Assembly: GCF_900177655.1 (NCBI RefSeq)
Contig: NZ_FXWK01000002.1
Coordinates: forward strand, 248,001-312,000
Length of the DNA: 64,000 bases
DNA from: Devosia lucknowensis
GTDB lineage: Bacteria > Pseudomonadota > Alphaproteobacteria > Rhizobiales > Devosiaceae
Direction of reading: 5' to 3'
Shown: one piece after another, positions 45,287 through 54,313 of the stretch
How positions within the stretch are numbered: position 1 is the first letter of the stretch
Layout: every line of letters begins with the position of its first letter
Notes under the pieces: generated by a model
Told to the model about the DNA's origin: nothing
Database searches by the model: none
Seen by the model: the letters and a program-made list of their open reading frames with translations, nothing else
Position numbers and translations under genes: made by a program

Positions 45287-47258
45287 GGTTGCTCCTTAGG
45301 TCGGTTCGTTCAACGATCAGCACGCTGACATCGTCGGTCAGCTCGCTTTCTCCCCGCCACTTGCGTAGCGAATTCTGAAGGGACGCCAGAAGGTCCGGCG
45401 TTGCGCTCGCGGCATGGCCGGCGACGAAATCGTGGAGGCGTTCTTCCGAGTAGAAGGCGCCCCGCGGATTTTCCGTTTCGACCACCCCGTCGGAATAGAT
45501 CAGCAGCCGGTCGCCGGTGCGAAAATCAAATTCGATGCTCTCGTAATCGGCCTGGGCAACCATGCCCACCGGGAAGCCGCTGCCGCCCAAGGGCTCTACC
45601 TCGCCGTTCGAACGGATCAAAAGCGGGCTGGGATGCCCGGCCTGGACGATGCGGCCGACTGGCGCGGCGGCGTCGATCTCGCCCAGGATGGTAGTAAAAT
45701 AGGGCAGGTCCTCGGGCCATTCGCGGTTGACCTGTGCGAGGATCTTTTCGATCGGCTCCTCGCGCCGCCGTGTCAGGATCGCTTGGGACAGCGTATGCTG
45801 CCCCGCCACCGACACCAAGGCGGCCGCCGCCCCGTGTCCTGCGACATCGATCTGGAAAAAGCCGACGCCGCCCTCGGGCTGGGCAATGACATTATAGGTG
45901 TCGCCGGCAACAAGGCTCGATGGGCTATAAAGCCCGTTATGGCTGATGCCGTCGACAATGGCCGGCGCCGGCAGCATGGCGAGCTGGATGGTCGCCGCCG
46001 CCTCGAGGTCATGCCGCAACTGGTCAAAGGTGCGCTGCAGGTTCTGGTGCACCGACTGCAGTTCGCGCTGCGTCCGCTGCCGCTGGATGGCATTGGCCTT
46101 GAAGGTGCGCAGCGCATTGGTCATCACGCCCACCTCGTCAAGGCGCTGAGCGCGCGGCACCGGCGTCGAAAGGTCGTTGTCGGCCAGTCGCACCATGGCG
46201 CCACTAATGCGCCCGATGGGTTGGATCACCCGACGGCGCACGACAAGAAGAATGAGCACGGCCGCGACGGCACCGGCTCCTGCGACCAGAGAAAAAATAA
46301 TGGCCGACCGTCGAGCATCGCGAACGAGTAGCTCAAGCCGCTCTGATGAACTTACAATCACCGTGTCCTGAAGTGCGCTGAGCGCGTCGAGCATCTTGTC
46401 CGATGTCGCTTCCCAGTTGGCTACCATTGATGCTGTGGCCGCACCGGCTTTTGCGCTGACGAGCTGGAGGAGCAGCGGATAGTATTCTCGTCGATAATGC
46501 GCTCGTGCGTTCGCTATGGCGGCGCGAACCGTAGAACTGAGAGAGATGTCGACTTCGTTTTCGATCATCTGCCAGGCTAGGCTCACTCTTCCTAAAATGC
46601 GCTCGACCATCACCAAAGTTTCGCCCGGCTCACCATCCTCGTAGGTTAGAAGGGAGACGCCGATCGCCTCATTGAACGCAACCGCTTCATGAAGAATATC
46701 GACATAGGCGCGAATGTTGGCTTCCGCTGCCAGCACGGCATCGGTCGGACGGTTGTCGTTGAGAAGGTCCAGTCGCGTGGCCTGTAAGTCGTCGATCAAA
46801 GCCGACGCCTCGCTGAGCCAGGCCGCTGCCGCAGCAAGGCGCGCACCTTCGTCACCGACGCCGATTGCTCGGTCTATCCTCGCGCGTAAGGCCGTCAGTC
46901 TGCCCTTTTTTGCTACAACCTGCGCATGACTTTCTCCGGCGCGTGCGAGCAGCCCATTTCCAGACTGGAGCGCTGCCTCAGCCTGCTCCAGCGCCTCTTC
47001 GGCATCGGCGCGCATCTGGTCAATATCGTCACCGAATTCATCTTGGTTCGACACGGTGAGATGAATAAAGGTCTTCGTCCGTTCGCGCGCCAAAACAGTG
47101 CTCGCGAGCAGCAGTTCCTGCCGCACCGCATTGGATGCCTGCAGGCGCTCTGCGGTTTCGAGCTTGGAAAGCTCGCCGCGAAGCAGCGCGATGGTCACAA
47201 GGATTAGGGCTAGGCCGAGACCAGCAGTAAGCACCAGGATTATGTCGCGTATCTTCAT
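45273..47258 (-). CDS. Membrane SpoIIE-type protein phosphatase with HAMP domain (RsbU-like)
   Basis: 661 residues: TM1 (about 6-26), a helical periplasmic sensor region (about 27-310), TM2 (SAIIFSLVAGAGAVAAVLILLV), HAMP (RRVIQPIGRISGAMVRLADNDLSTPVP), a coiled segment, then a PP2C/SpoIIE domain from about 430. Metal Asp residues appear in LVAGDTYNV (AGD in place of GGD), QIDVAGHGAAAALVS and LLIYSDGVVE. It should dephosphorylate the STAS protein in response to an envelope signal. It starts 29 bp from the divergent GH10 gene. Confidence 0.9.
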   Translation of the reverse strand: MKIRDIILVLTAGLGLALILVTIALLRGELSKLETAERLQASNAVRQELLLASTVLARERTKTFIHLTVSNQDEFGDDIDQMRADAEEALEQAEAALQSGNGLLARAGESHAQVVAKKGRLTALRARIDRAIGVGDEGARLAAAAAWLSEASALIDDLQATRLDLLNDNRPTDAVLAAEANIRAYVDILHEAVAFNEAIGVSLLTYEDGEPGETLVMVERILGRVSLAWQMIENEVDISLSSTVRAAIANARAHYRREYYPLLLQLVSAKAGAATASMVANWEATSDKMLDALSALQDTVIVSSSERLELLVRDARRSAIIFSLVAGAGAVAAVLILLVVRRRVIQPIGRISGAMVRLADNDLSTPVPRAQRLDEVGVMTNALRTFKANAIQRQRTQRELQSVHQNLQRTFDQLRHDLEAAATIQLAMLPAPAIVDGISHNGLYSPSSLVAGDTYNVIAQPEGGVGFFQIDVAGHGAAAALVSVAGQHTLSQAILTRRREEPIEKILAQVNREWPEDLPYFTTILGEIDAAAPVGRIVQAGHPSPLLIRSNGEVEPLGGSGFPVGMVAQADYESIEFDFRTGDRLLIYSDGVVETENPRGAFYSEERLHDFVAGHAASATPDLLASLQNSLRKWRGESELTDDVSVLIVERTDLRSNHVIH

Positions 47259-47302
47259 GGGCCGCTCGCGTCTGGCTCGCTAACGCTTTGAAGGAAAAGT
47301 CG

Positions 47303-48298
47303 TTGAGACAACTCGGCGAAAATTGTGGCTCAGCTCCTTGCTCCACATTCGGCTATGCCATAGCAACGGCTGACCTCGACCACTCCGCGCGCCGCGCTGT
47401 GATCCTGCGCGATTGCACCTCGTTGACGCCCGAATACGAGGGCAAGTGGGACGCCGTTTGCCAGGCGGACGGCAGCCTCGACTTTGCAGCGCTCGATTGC
47501 CTGGCCGACTTCGCCAAGGCCCATGGCCTTGCGCTTCATGGCCATACTTTGTGCTGGCATGGTTCAATCCCCAGGCAGTTTACCAAGGTGGACGCCGAGC
47601 GATTCCGCGCGGCCGCGACAGTCTACTGGGGCAACGCGGTGGACCGGTACCGTGGCGTCATGCGTTCATGGCATGTCGTTAACGAACCCTTGTACCTGCC
47701 CGATGGCCGCGATGATGGGCTGCGGCTGACGCCGTATCTCCAAGCCTTCGGCCCGCCTTACCTGCACGAACTCTTTCAGCTCGTTGCCTCCCGCGATCCC
47801 CATGCGGTGCTTGTGCTAAACGAAATGGGCCTGGAAGACCAGTCGCCGGAGGCTGACGCAAAACGGCGCGCTATGCTGCGGCTCCTTGAATCTGCGCTCA
47901 GGCACGGCGTGCCGATCCATGCTCTGGGGTTACAATCACACCTCGATGCCGCGACCTTCTTGCGCGGGGGCCACGAGCGGTTTGCCCGCTGGCTGCGTGA
48001 TGTCACGGATCTGGGCCTCCGGGTTTCGGTCACCGAGCTCGACGTCGACGACCGTGGTCTCGAAGGAAACATCGTCGTTCGAGATGCAGCCAGTGCCGAG
48101 GTTTATCGCGAATACCTTGCTCTGGTGCGCGACAACGCCCTTCTGCGCGACATCACCGTCTGGGGCCTATCCGACGACCGTAGCTGGCTCAATGCCGAAC
48201 ACATCGACCCCGCAGCGCGTCCGCTGCTCTTCGACGAGCACCTCATTCCGAAGCAGGCGTGGCACGAAATGACGGCTACAACGGGTCAGACAATATAA
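47303..48298 (+). CDS. GH10 family glycosidase (endo-1,4-beta-xylanase-like)
   Basis: 331 residues from TTG 47303, chosen because AAGGA lies eight bases before it; TTG 47288 is the alternative and lacks a site. GH10 hallmarks are HGHTLCWHGSIPRQF, the acid/base Glu128 in WHVVNEPLY, LGLQSHLD and the nucleophile Glu245 in VSVTELDVDD, then VWGLSDDRSWL. The usual signal or Tat peptide is absent with either start, so it may stay in the cytoplasm or leave by another route. It sits next to a beta-glycan synthase and a xylan-binding-type protein, so it probably trims the same polymer, as BcsZ does for cellulose. Confidence 0.88.
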   Translation: MRQLGENCGSAPCSTFGYAIATADLDHSARRAVILRDCTSLTPEYEGKWDAVCQADGSLDFAALDCLADFAKAHGLALHGHTLCWHGSIPRQFTKVDAERFRAAATVYWGNAVDRYRGVMRSWHVVNEPLYLPDGRDDGLRLTPYLQAFGPPYLHELFQLVASRDPHAVLVLNEMGLEDQSPEADAKRRAMLRLLESALRHGVPIHALGLQSHLDAATFLRGGHERFARWLRDVTDLGLRVSVTELDVDDRGLEGNIVVRDAASAEVYREYLALVRDNALLRDITVWGLSDDRSWLNAEHIDPAARPLLFDEHLIPKQAWHEMTATTGQTI

Positions 48299-48638
48299 CG
48301 GCAGTTATTCCAACCGGACGCCCAAAAGCTGCCAGTCCGCTACCGGCCCCGGTGCGGTCACAAATCAGACCGACTGCCTTGGCCGCCGCCCGGAATTTCA
48401 CTGGTTTTGCATTCGAGGTACATCCGCGAGGACCAGCCTCAATCAACCGGATGCCCTTGGTCTTGAGCAGCTAGCCAATGTCGAATTTTGGTCCCCTACG
48501 CTCAGATTGAGGTCGCGCCCCACGTAGGTTGGCAAATGCGACTTGAGCGGCGCGCCGGTTTGCCTTCGGAACAGCTCACCAGCGCGGTTTCGTGCGAAAT
48601 CCAACCCTTGGTTGTTGAGTTGGAAGTGGTGTCTGTTT
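48299..48638. other. Intergenic region, probable gene debris
   Basis: A plus-strand reading near 48390-48474 gives ARNFTGFAFEVHPRGPASIN, which looks like a fragment of some protein's C-terminus, but I cannot name the family. Nothing else is supported between the GH10 stop and the convergent hydrolase gene. Confidence 0.35.
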
Positions 48639-49775
48639 TTAAAGGGAGATCGACATGTAGGCGGCATCGATCATCGCTTTGGCGCGCGCCCCGATGTCGT
48701 TGCCGTCATGCATCTTGTTGGTGGTCCAGCACAGACTGAGCTGCGCCACAGGATCGGCGAAGGCCTGCGATCCGCCCGCGCCGGAATGCCCAAAGCTTCT
48801 CATGTTCGGGCCCATCGGCCGGTGCGGCGGCGAGTTCAGCATAAACCCTACAGCCATGCGCAGTCGCGCTCCTTCGCTGTCGGTACTTTGCGCCTGCTGC
48901 TCGGTCAAGAATTGCCGCAAGGTCGCTGCGGTGACTAGTGGATTGGGCCCGATCATGGCATTGTAGATGCCGGCAACCGCTCGCGCGGTACCATGTCCGT
49001 TGACCGAGGGCAGCTCTTCGCTCCGCCATCGCACCGAGTTGTAGTCTTCCTCCACAGGCACCGCTTGCCACATGCGATAAGAAATGGAGTTTTTGGGCTC
49101 ACGCTTTGCAGCATTCACCACGTTATTGGCCGAAGCGACGATCGTGGAACAGCGCGCTTGCTGTTCGGCATTCATGCCAATGAAATAGTCGAGCCCCCGC
49201 GGGGCGCAGATTTCGTCCCGCAGAAAGGTGCCGATGCTGCGCCCGGTAACCCTGTGCACCAGTTCTCCTGCGATAAAGCCAAGCGTTGAGGAATGGTAGA
49301 CCTGCTTTTCACCCACCGGCCAAAGTGGCTTCTGGTTGGCAATCGCGGCGACCATTCGATCCCAATGGTAGAAGTCGCCCGGCACGGCCAGATCAGTCAC
49401 CGGAATGCCGGCCAGGTGCCCCAGCGCCTCGCGCACGGTGATCGCGCCTTTACCTTCTGCGGCAAATTCGGGCCAGTAAAGACTGACCGGCGCATCGAGC
49501 GATAGTTGTCCGCGATCGACGAGCATGGCCACACAGATCGTCGATATGCCCTTTGCCACCGACATCATCAGCGTCAATGTGTCGGCGCGCCAGGGCGCGC
49601 CGCTCTGCTTGTCGGCAATACCGCCCCACAAATCCACCACCAGCTCGTTGCGGTAGTAGATGGCAACGGCGCCGCCCAGTTCGTTTCGCAACCTAAAATT
49701 GTCGCGAAACGCCTGAGCCACCGGCTCAAAGCGGGAGTCCGAATGGCCGCCGATAGTGGGGTGCACTTGCGCCAT
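48639..49775 (-). CDS. Class C beta-lactamase-like serine hydrolase
   Basis: 378 residues. The SxxK motif is Ser72-Val-Ala-Lys75 (MMSVAKGIS), the YxS motif is Tyr160-His-Ser162 (QVYHSSTLGF) and the third motif is HSG in SFGHSGAGGSQAF. The start MAQVHPTIGGHSDSRFEPV has no signal peptide, so it is cytoplasmic, like the EstB esterase group. Its ATG overlaps the last base of the binding-protein gene, so it belongs to the ABC operon and probably hydrolyses an imported ester or amide. Confidence 0.88.
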   Translation of the reverse strand: MAQVHPTIGGHSDSRFEPVAQAFRDNFRLRNELGGAVAIYYRNELVVDLWGGIADKQSGAPWRADTLTLMMSVAKGISTICVAMLVDRGQLSLDAPVSLYWPEFAAEGKGAITVREALGHLAGIPVTDLAVPGDFYHWDRMVAAIANQKPLWPVGEKQVYHSSTLGFIAGELVHRVTGRSIGTFLRDEICAPRGLDYFIGMNAEQQARCSTIVASANNVVNAAKREPKNSISYRMWQAVPVEEDYNSVRWRSEELPSVNGHGTARAVAGIYNAMIGPNPLVTAATLRQFLTEQQAQSTDSEGARLRMAVGFMLNSPPHRPMGPNMRSFGHSGAGGSQAFADPVAQLSLCWTTNKMHDGNDIGARAKAMIDAAYMSISL

Positions 49776-50830
49776 CAGCCCGAGATCACTTCCTGCTGCA
49801 TGCGCTGGGTGATCTCGGTAAAATGCGACTGGATCGACGCCCAGTCGATGCGCAGGAGCTGGTCGGCTGGGGCGATGCGGCTAGCGACATCGGGGTTGAG
49901 CTGGGCTTTGGAGTTGACCACGCCAGTGGGCATGGCATTGCCGAACGCCACCTGCTGGTCGACGCTGAGGGCAAAGTCGACGAATTCGAGCAGCAGGTCG
50001 CGGTTCGCCGCATTGATCGGCACGTGGTAGGACAGGACGCCCATCGGCGCGCCTTCCGTCGGCGTCACGAACTTGCCGGGAACCCCACCGTCGATCAGCG
50101 CGTAGGAGCGGAAGCCGCCAAAGCCGGCGGCAACGCTGGCTTCCTTGCGCTGGATGAGCCCGTCGACCTCGTTGGCGGTGTTGAACCAGCGCGCCACATT
50201 GGGCTTGAGTTCCTTGAGCTTTTCGATTCCCAAGTTCCAATCCGAGGGATCGCCGGCGATCGCCGCAGCAATCATCACCAACTCATACATCGAGCCTGCG
50301 GCTGCCGCCGGAGCCAGAACCTTGCCGGCGAGCGAAGGATCCCAAAGATCGGCCCAGGAGGCAATCGGCTTTTCGACCATGTCTTCGCGGTACAAGATGC
50401 CGTAGTCAACATAGTTGAAGCCGACGGCCTTGCCTTCGTAGGTATCCTTAAAGATCGGATAGACGTCGGCCAGTGCCGGTACCTCGTTGGGCGTCAGGTC
50501 CATGAACAGGTCCGGTACGCGGATGGCGCGCATCGCCACCGGCAGCGAAAGGAACGGTAGATCGATTTCGGGCGCATCGCGATTGACCAGCGCATTGTTG
50601 AGCCATTCATCGGCTGAACCATACTTGATGACAAACTCGGCGCCGGTCTTGGCCGAGAAAGGGTCAAGCACGTGCTTGCGATAGTTCTCCTCATAGGCGC
50701 CGCCGAACAGTGTCGTGACGATGGTCTTGCTCTGTGCGCGCACGATTGCCGGAAAACCGGTGACCAGACCTGCAGCAGCCGTCGCTGCCAGAAAGTGCCG
50801 TCGAGTCAGTGAACCTGATGTCATTTCCAA
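49775..50830 (-). CDS. ABC transporter substrate-binding protein, polyamine type
   Basis: 351 residues with a Tat-type signal (LTRRHFLAATAAAGLVTG, cleavage near VRAQS). The mature protein fits the PotD-like extracellular solute-binding family: TLFGGAYEENYRKHVLDPF, VGFNYVDYGILYREDMV, and NSKAQLNPDV near the C-terminus. Members bind putrescine, spermidine or other small organic ligands. First solute-side component of the four-gene transporter read toward 48639. Confidence 0.9.
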   Translation of the reverse strand: MEMTSGSLTRRHFLAATAAAGLVTGFPAIVRAQSKTIVTTLFGGAYEENYRKHVLDPFSAKTGAEFVIKYGSADEWLNNALVNRDAPEIDLPFLSLPVAMRAIRVPDLFMDLTPNEVPALADVYPIFKDTYEGKAVGFNYVDYGILYREDMVEKPIASWADLWDPSLAGKVLAPAAAAGSMYELVMIAAAIAGDPSDWNLGIEKLKELKPNVARWFNTANEVDGLIQRKEASVAAGFGGFRSYALIDGGVPGKFVTPTEGAPMGVLSYHVPINAANRDLLLEFVDFALSVDQQVAFGNAMPTGVVNSKAQLNPDVASRIAPADQLLRIDWASIQSHFTEITQRMQQEVISG

Positions 50831-50842
50831 ACTCCCTTGAAG

Positions 50843-51883
50843 CTAATGTGCCAGAATACGAATGGCCGCCGGATCGAGATCGACCGATACGGCCTCTCCC
50901 ACCGCGAACCGCGCATCCGTCGTCGGGATGCGGGCCGTGACGGGACCAGTTGCGGTGTCGACGACATAAGAGGTCTGTTCGCCCTGATAGACGGAGGACG
51001 AAATCTGCCCCGGCATCGCCCCTTCGCGATGACCGGATGCCAGCGACACACGCTCGGCTCGAATGGCCATCCGGACTTTGCTGCCCGGCTGCGCCTCGAT
51101 TTTTTCGACCGCAATGACCGTATCCCCGATCGCTAATTGCTGAGCCGAACGCGCCTCGGCGTCGAAAATGTTCTGAAAGCCCATGAAATTGGCGACGAAC
51201 TCGTTGGCCGGGTTTTCGTAGACGTCACAGGCCGGCGCGATCTGCTGGATGATCCCGGCATTCATCACCGCCACGCGATCGCTCAACACCACAGCCTCTT
51301 CCTGGTCATGGGTCACGAAAATGGCGGTAATGCCTAGTTCCTTGGTCAGGCGGCGCAGTTCCACCTGAAGCGTTTCGCGCAGTTTGCGATCGAGCGCGCC
51401 AAAAGGCTCGTCAAGCAGCAATGCCGTCGGGTTGGTGACGACCGCCCGAGCAATGGCGACGCGTTGCTGCTGCCCGCCCGAAAGCTCATGCGGCATGCGC
51501 GCGAGGTAATCATCGAGCCGGACCAGGCTTAGGGCGCGCTTCACGCGCTCTTCACGCTCGGCCTTGGCGACGCCCTGCATCTTGAGGCCGAACGCAACAT
51601 TGTCTGCGACGCTCATATGCGGAAACAGCGCATGAGACTGAAACACCATGGCGATGCCGCGCTTGTGGATCGGCACCTTGGTAACGTCGCGGCCATCGAG
51701 GATCACCCGACCCTCGTCGATATCGGCAAGTCCGGCGATCGAACGCAGCAAGGTAGTCTTGCCGCAGCCGCTTGGCCCCAGCAGCGTTACCAGCTCACCC
51801 TTGTCGATCTGCGCCGACACATGGTCGAGCACGAGCAGGTGGTTGTAGCTCTTTGAGACCGATTGAATATCGAGTGCGGGCAT
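50843..51883 (-). CDS. ABC transporter ATP-binding protein, PotA type
   Basis: 346 residues from ATG 51883, four bases after the permease stop; a longer reading would overlap the permease. Walker A is GPSGCGKT, the signature LSGGQQQR, Walker B LLLDEP and the H-loop [16 protein letters not shown]-type C-terminal regulatory domain begins near residue 240 ([16 protein letters not shown]). It energises the polyamine-type importer. Confidence 0.92.
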   Translation of the reverse strand: MPALDIQSVSKSYNHLLVLDHVSAQIDKGELVTLLGPSGCGKTTLLRSIAGLADIDEGRVILDGRDVTKVPIHKRGIAMVFQSHALFPHMSVADNVAFGLKMQGVAKAEREERVKRALSLVRLDDYLARMPHELSGGQQQRVAIARAVVTNPTALLLDEPFGALDRKLRETLQVELRRLTKELGITAIFVTHDQEEAVVLSDRVAVMNAGIIQQIAPACDVYENPANEFVANFMGFQNIFDAEARSAQQLAIGDTVIAVEKIEAQPGSKVRMAIRAERVSLASGHREGAMPGQISSSVYQGEQTSYVVDTATGPVTARIPTTDARFAVGEAVSVDLDPAAIRILAH

Positions 51884-51887
51884 GGGG

Positions 51888-52670
51888 TTAGGCTCCCAGG
51901 GTTTTGCGCAGGCCGGCAAAGCGTTCGAGCGCAATTGCGACAACCAAGGCCAAGAGGATCAAAAGGGTGGACACGGCTGCAACCGACGGGTCGAGATTGT
52001 ATTCGACATAGCTCATGAGGCTGAGCGGAAGAGTATTGGTGCGGGCGTTGGCCAGAAACAGCGAGATCGACACGTTGTCGAACGAGATGATGAAGGCAAA
52101 TATCATTCCCGCCAGAAGCCCCGGCGCCATGCCGGGCAGCGTCACATGCAGGAAAGTACGCAAGCTGTTGGCGCCAAGCGAACGGGCGGCCTCTTCCGCA
52201 AGCGGATCAAGCCGCATGAGGCTAGCGCTGGTGGTGCGCACGAGATAGGGCAAAACGATCAAGACGTGCGCCGCGATCAGCCGCGTGCTGCCGCTCGAAA
52301 AGCCAAGGCGAGACGACGCCAGCAAAATAGCAAGCCCGATTACCACCGAAGGCACGACGAGCGGCGCCAGCAACACCGTCTGCAGCACCTCCCGGCCTGG
52401 CAACCGGCCACGGGTGACGGCAATCGAAGCCGCAACGGCCAGCGGGGTGGCAATGGCCGTCGAGGTCACGGCCAACCATAGGCTGTTCCAGGCCGCCGAG
52501 GTAAATTCGGGGCGGCTGAGGGCATAGGCATACCAGCGCAGGGTGAAGTTCTGCGGCGGAAACTCGAGGATTTCGCTGGTGCCGAAAGAGCTTAGCGCAA
52601 TGATTACCGTCGGCGCCAGGATGAAGGTAAAGAGCGCGGCGACGACGAGGCCGAAGACGATACGGGTCAT
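51888..52670 (-). CDS. ABC transporter permease, PotC type
   Basis: 260 residues from ATG 52670, which overlaps the upstream permease stop (ATGA). Six hydrophobic segments begin with IVFGLVVAALFTFILAPTVI. The EAA loop (EEAARSLGANSLRTFLHVTLPGMAPGLL) is near residue 160. It pairs with the PotB-type permease. Confidence 0.92.
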   Translation of the reverse strand: MTRIVFGLVVAALFTFILAPTVIIALSSFGTSEILEFPPQNFTLRWYAYALSRPEFTSAAWNSLWLAVTSTAIATPLAVAASIAVTRGRLPGREVLQTVLLAPLVVPSVVIGLAILLASSRLGFSSGSTRLIAAHVLIVLPYLVRTTSASLMRLDPLAEEAARSLGANSLRTFLHVTLPGMAPGLLAGMIFAFIISFDNVSISLFLANARTNTLPLSLMSYVEYNLDPSVAAVSTLLILLALVVAIALERFAGLRKTLGA

Positions 52671-53533
52671 TGCGGGCGCCTTTGTGCCGGAGCCAGTATT
52701 GTCGTGAGCGTGCCAAGGCCAAGCACGACCGTCGCCGCGACCAGCAGCAACAGGAAGGCCATGGCCGACCCAGTGCCCCACTCATAAAGGTTGATGAAGT
52801 TCTGGTAGATTAGCGTGGTGATGAAGTTGGGGCCGCTCGGGCCTAGCACTGCCGGGGTGACATAGGCCGAAATTGAGAGCGAAAAGCATAAGGTGACCCC
52901 CGCACCAATGCCGGGCACACAGAGCGGCAACAGGATGTGCCACCATACCCGAGCCCGATTAGCACCCAGGGTCGATGCCGCTTCGCTGATGGCCGGCTCA
53001 ATGCGGTCGAGTGCTGCAACCAGCGACAGGACCATGAATGGCAGAATGATGTGCACCAAACCGACACCGATGGCGAAGTCGGTGTAGAGCAACTGGATCG
53101 GCGACTGGATCACGCCAAGCCCGATCAGGAGATTGTTTATGACGCCATTATTGCCGAGGATGACGATCCAGCCATAAGAGCTCGCCACCATGCTCACCAG
53201 CAGCGGCGACAGGACGATGATAGCGATCGGCGAGCGCCAAGCGGCCGGCGCGCGCGACATCAGCGCCGCCAGCGGAAAGCCGAAGATCAGTGCCATGACC
53301 GTGGCACAGAGCGAGATCAGGAAGGTTCGCCCGGCAACCCCCAGAAAGAACGCGTCTGTTAGCAGGCCCGAATAATTCGCCCCAGTCGGCCCCGAAACTT
53401 CCTGGAGCATGAAGTCCCCGGTCAGGGTGCTAAAATTGAGTAGGTGATACAGCGGCACACCCAGCACCAACCCCAGGAGCGCCATACTGGGTACAAGAAG
53501 CGCCAAAGAGTATCTGTTTGATAAAAAGGGCAT
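52667..53533 (-). CDS. ABC transporter permease, PotB type
   Basis: 288 residues from ATG 53533, preceded by a strong GGGAGGAG ribosome site; an upstream TTG at 53566 would include that site in the coding region and is rejected. Six membrane segments with the EAA loop SEAASTLGANRARVWWHILLPLCVPGI. First gene of the operon 53533-48639 on the minus strand. Confidence 0.92.
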   Translation of the reverse strand: MPFLSNRYSLALLVPSMALLGLVLGVPLYHLLNFSTLTGDFMLQEVSGPTGANYSGLLTDAFFLGVAGRTFLISLCATVMALIFGFPLAALMSRAPAAWRSPIAIIVLSPLLVSMVASSYGWIVILGNNGVINNLLIGLGVIQSPIQLLYTDFAIGVGLVHIILPFMVLSLVAALDRIEPAISEAASTLGANRARVWWHILLPLCVPGIGAGVTLCFSLSISAYVTPAVLGPSGPNFITTLIYQNFINLYEWGTGSAMAFLLLLVAATVVLGLGTLTTILAPAQRRPQ

Positions 53534-53790
53534 CGTCACTCCTCCCCCAGAAGCTTCGACACTCAACTGTCATCTGTCAACAGTTTGTTACGCCGGGACG
53601 CGATCACTCCCATCAGTCTTTAGGATAATGAGATAAAGGCTTGCGTACCAAGGGAAGCAGCCAAGCAGAAAGCCTAGAGGACGTATTCCAGTCATCGTAG
53701 AATGTGTTTGTGCAGACTGTCGACAGGTTGGATTGGATGCACTTGCAACCATGACCTCTCGAGAGTTGACGGTCTGCGTATCCACCCCCC

Positions 53791-53951
53791 AAGGCCATGC
53801 GCGTGATCCTGACTACGCCTGAGGAGTTCTAAACCAGGATGACCGCGCCTTGGGAAGTGGCCAAGTTGCTTCAGGGCCCGCTCCCGGATGGCCACTCAAA
53901 ATTGTCGCCCGACGCGCCAAGGAAGATCCGCCACCCTCCAAAACGGAGTAG
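53791..53951 (+). pseudogene. C-terminal remnant of an SRAP (YedK-type) protein
   Basis: The plus strand reads KAMRVILTTPEEF, an in-frame TAA (53830-53832), then TRMTAPWEVAKLLQGPLPDG. After a one-base shift near 53893 it reads LKIVARRAKEDPP and stops at 53949. This order is the C-terminus of SOS-response-associated peptidases (SRAP). The catalytic N-terminal Cys and the bulk of the protein are absent. A stop plus a frameshift make it a dead remnant. Confidence 0.7.
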
Positions 53952-54066
53952 CTTCGCCCGGCAACTCAATCGTCCTTGACGACTTGCAGCTTGGTTATGG
54001 CCAGAGCCGCGCCACGCGGCCGCAGACGAAGCGGCCGGGTGGTTTCTCCTTGATGGGCGCCGATGG

Positions 54067-54263
54067 CGGAGCAGGCGCGGAAACTGCCATTACGATGCCG
54101 TAGCCGAAAGCTTCTTCATCCTGCTCAAGCGCGAGAGAATTAGGCGCTGGACCTATTGAACCGGGACGAAACGCACCAGGATACGTTCGACTACACCGAT
54201 CTGTTCTACAACCCGACCCGCATGCTGTCACCCGTCGAGTTCGAGCGACGGCATCAGAAATGA
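54067..54263 (+). mobile_element. Remnant of an IS3-family transposase (OrfB C-terminus)
   Basis: The plus strand reads SRRGNCHYDAVAESFF, then LLKRERIRRWTY and a TGA (54148-54160 region). In the next frame (from 54165) it continues DETHQDTFDYTDLFYNPTR and MLSPVEFERRHQK with TGA at 54261-54263. NC-x-DNAVAESFF and FDYIEMFYNPxR are the last conserved blocks of IS3 DDE transposases, including the final Glu. The rest of the element and its ends are not recognisable. Confidence 0.78.
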
Positions 54264-54313
54264 CCCCGAGGGTGTTTACAAAACGAGCGGCTATTCACAA
54301 ACCCGGGACAAGG

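Noticed and set aside
51884..51943. N-terminal extension of the PotA-type ATPase
   Set aside because: The extra residues overlap the upstream permease and do not resemble the family; ATG 51883 gives a normal start.
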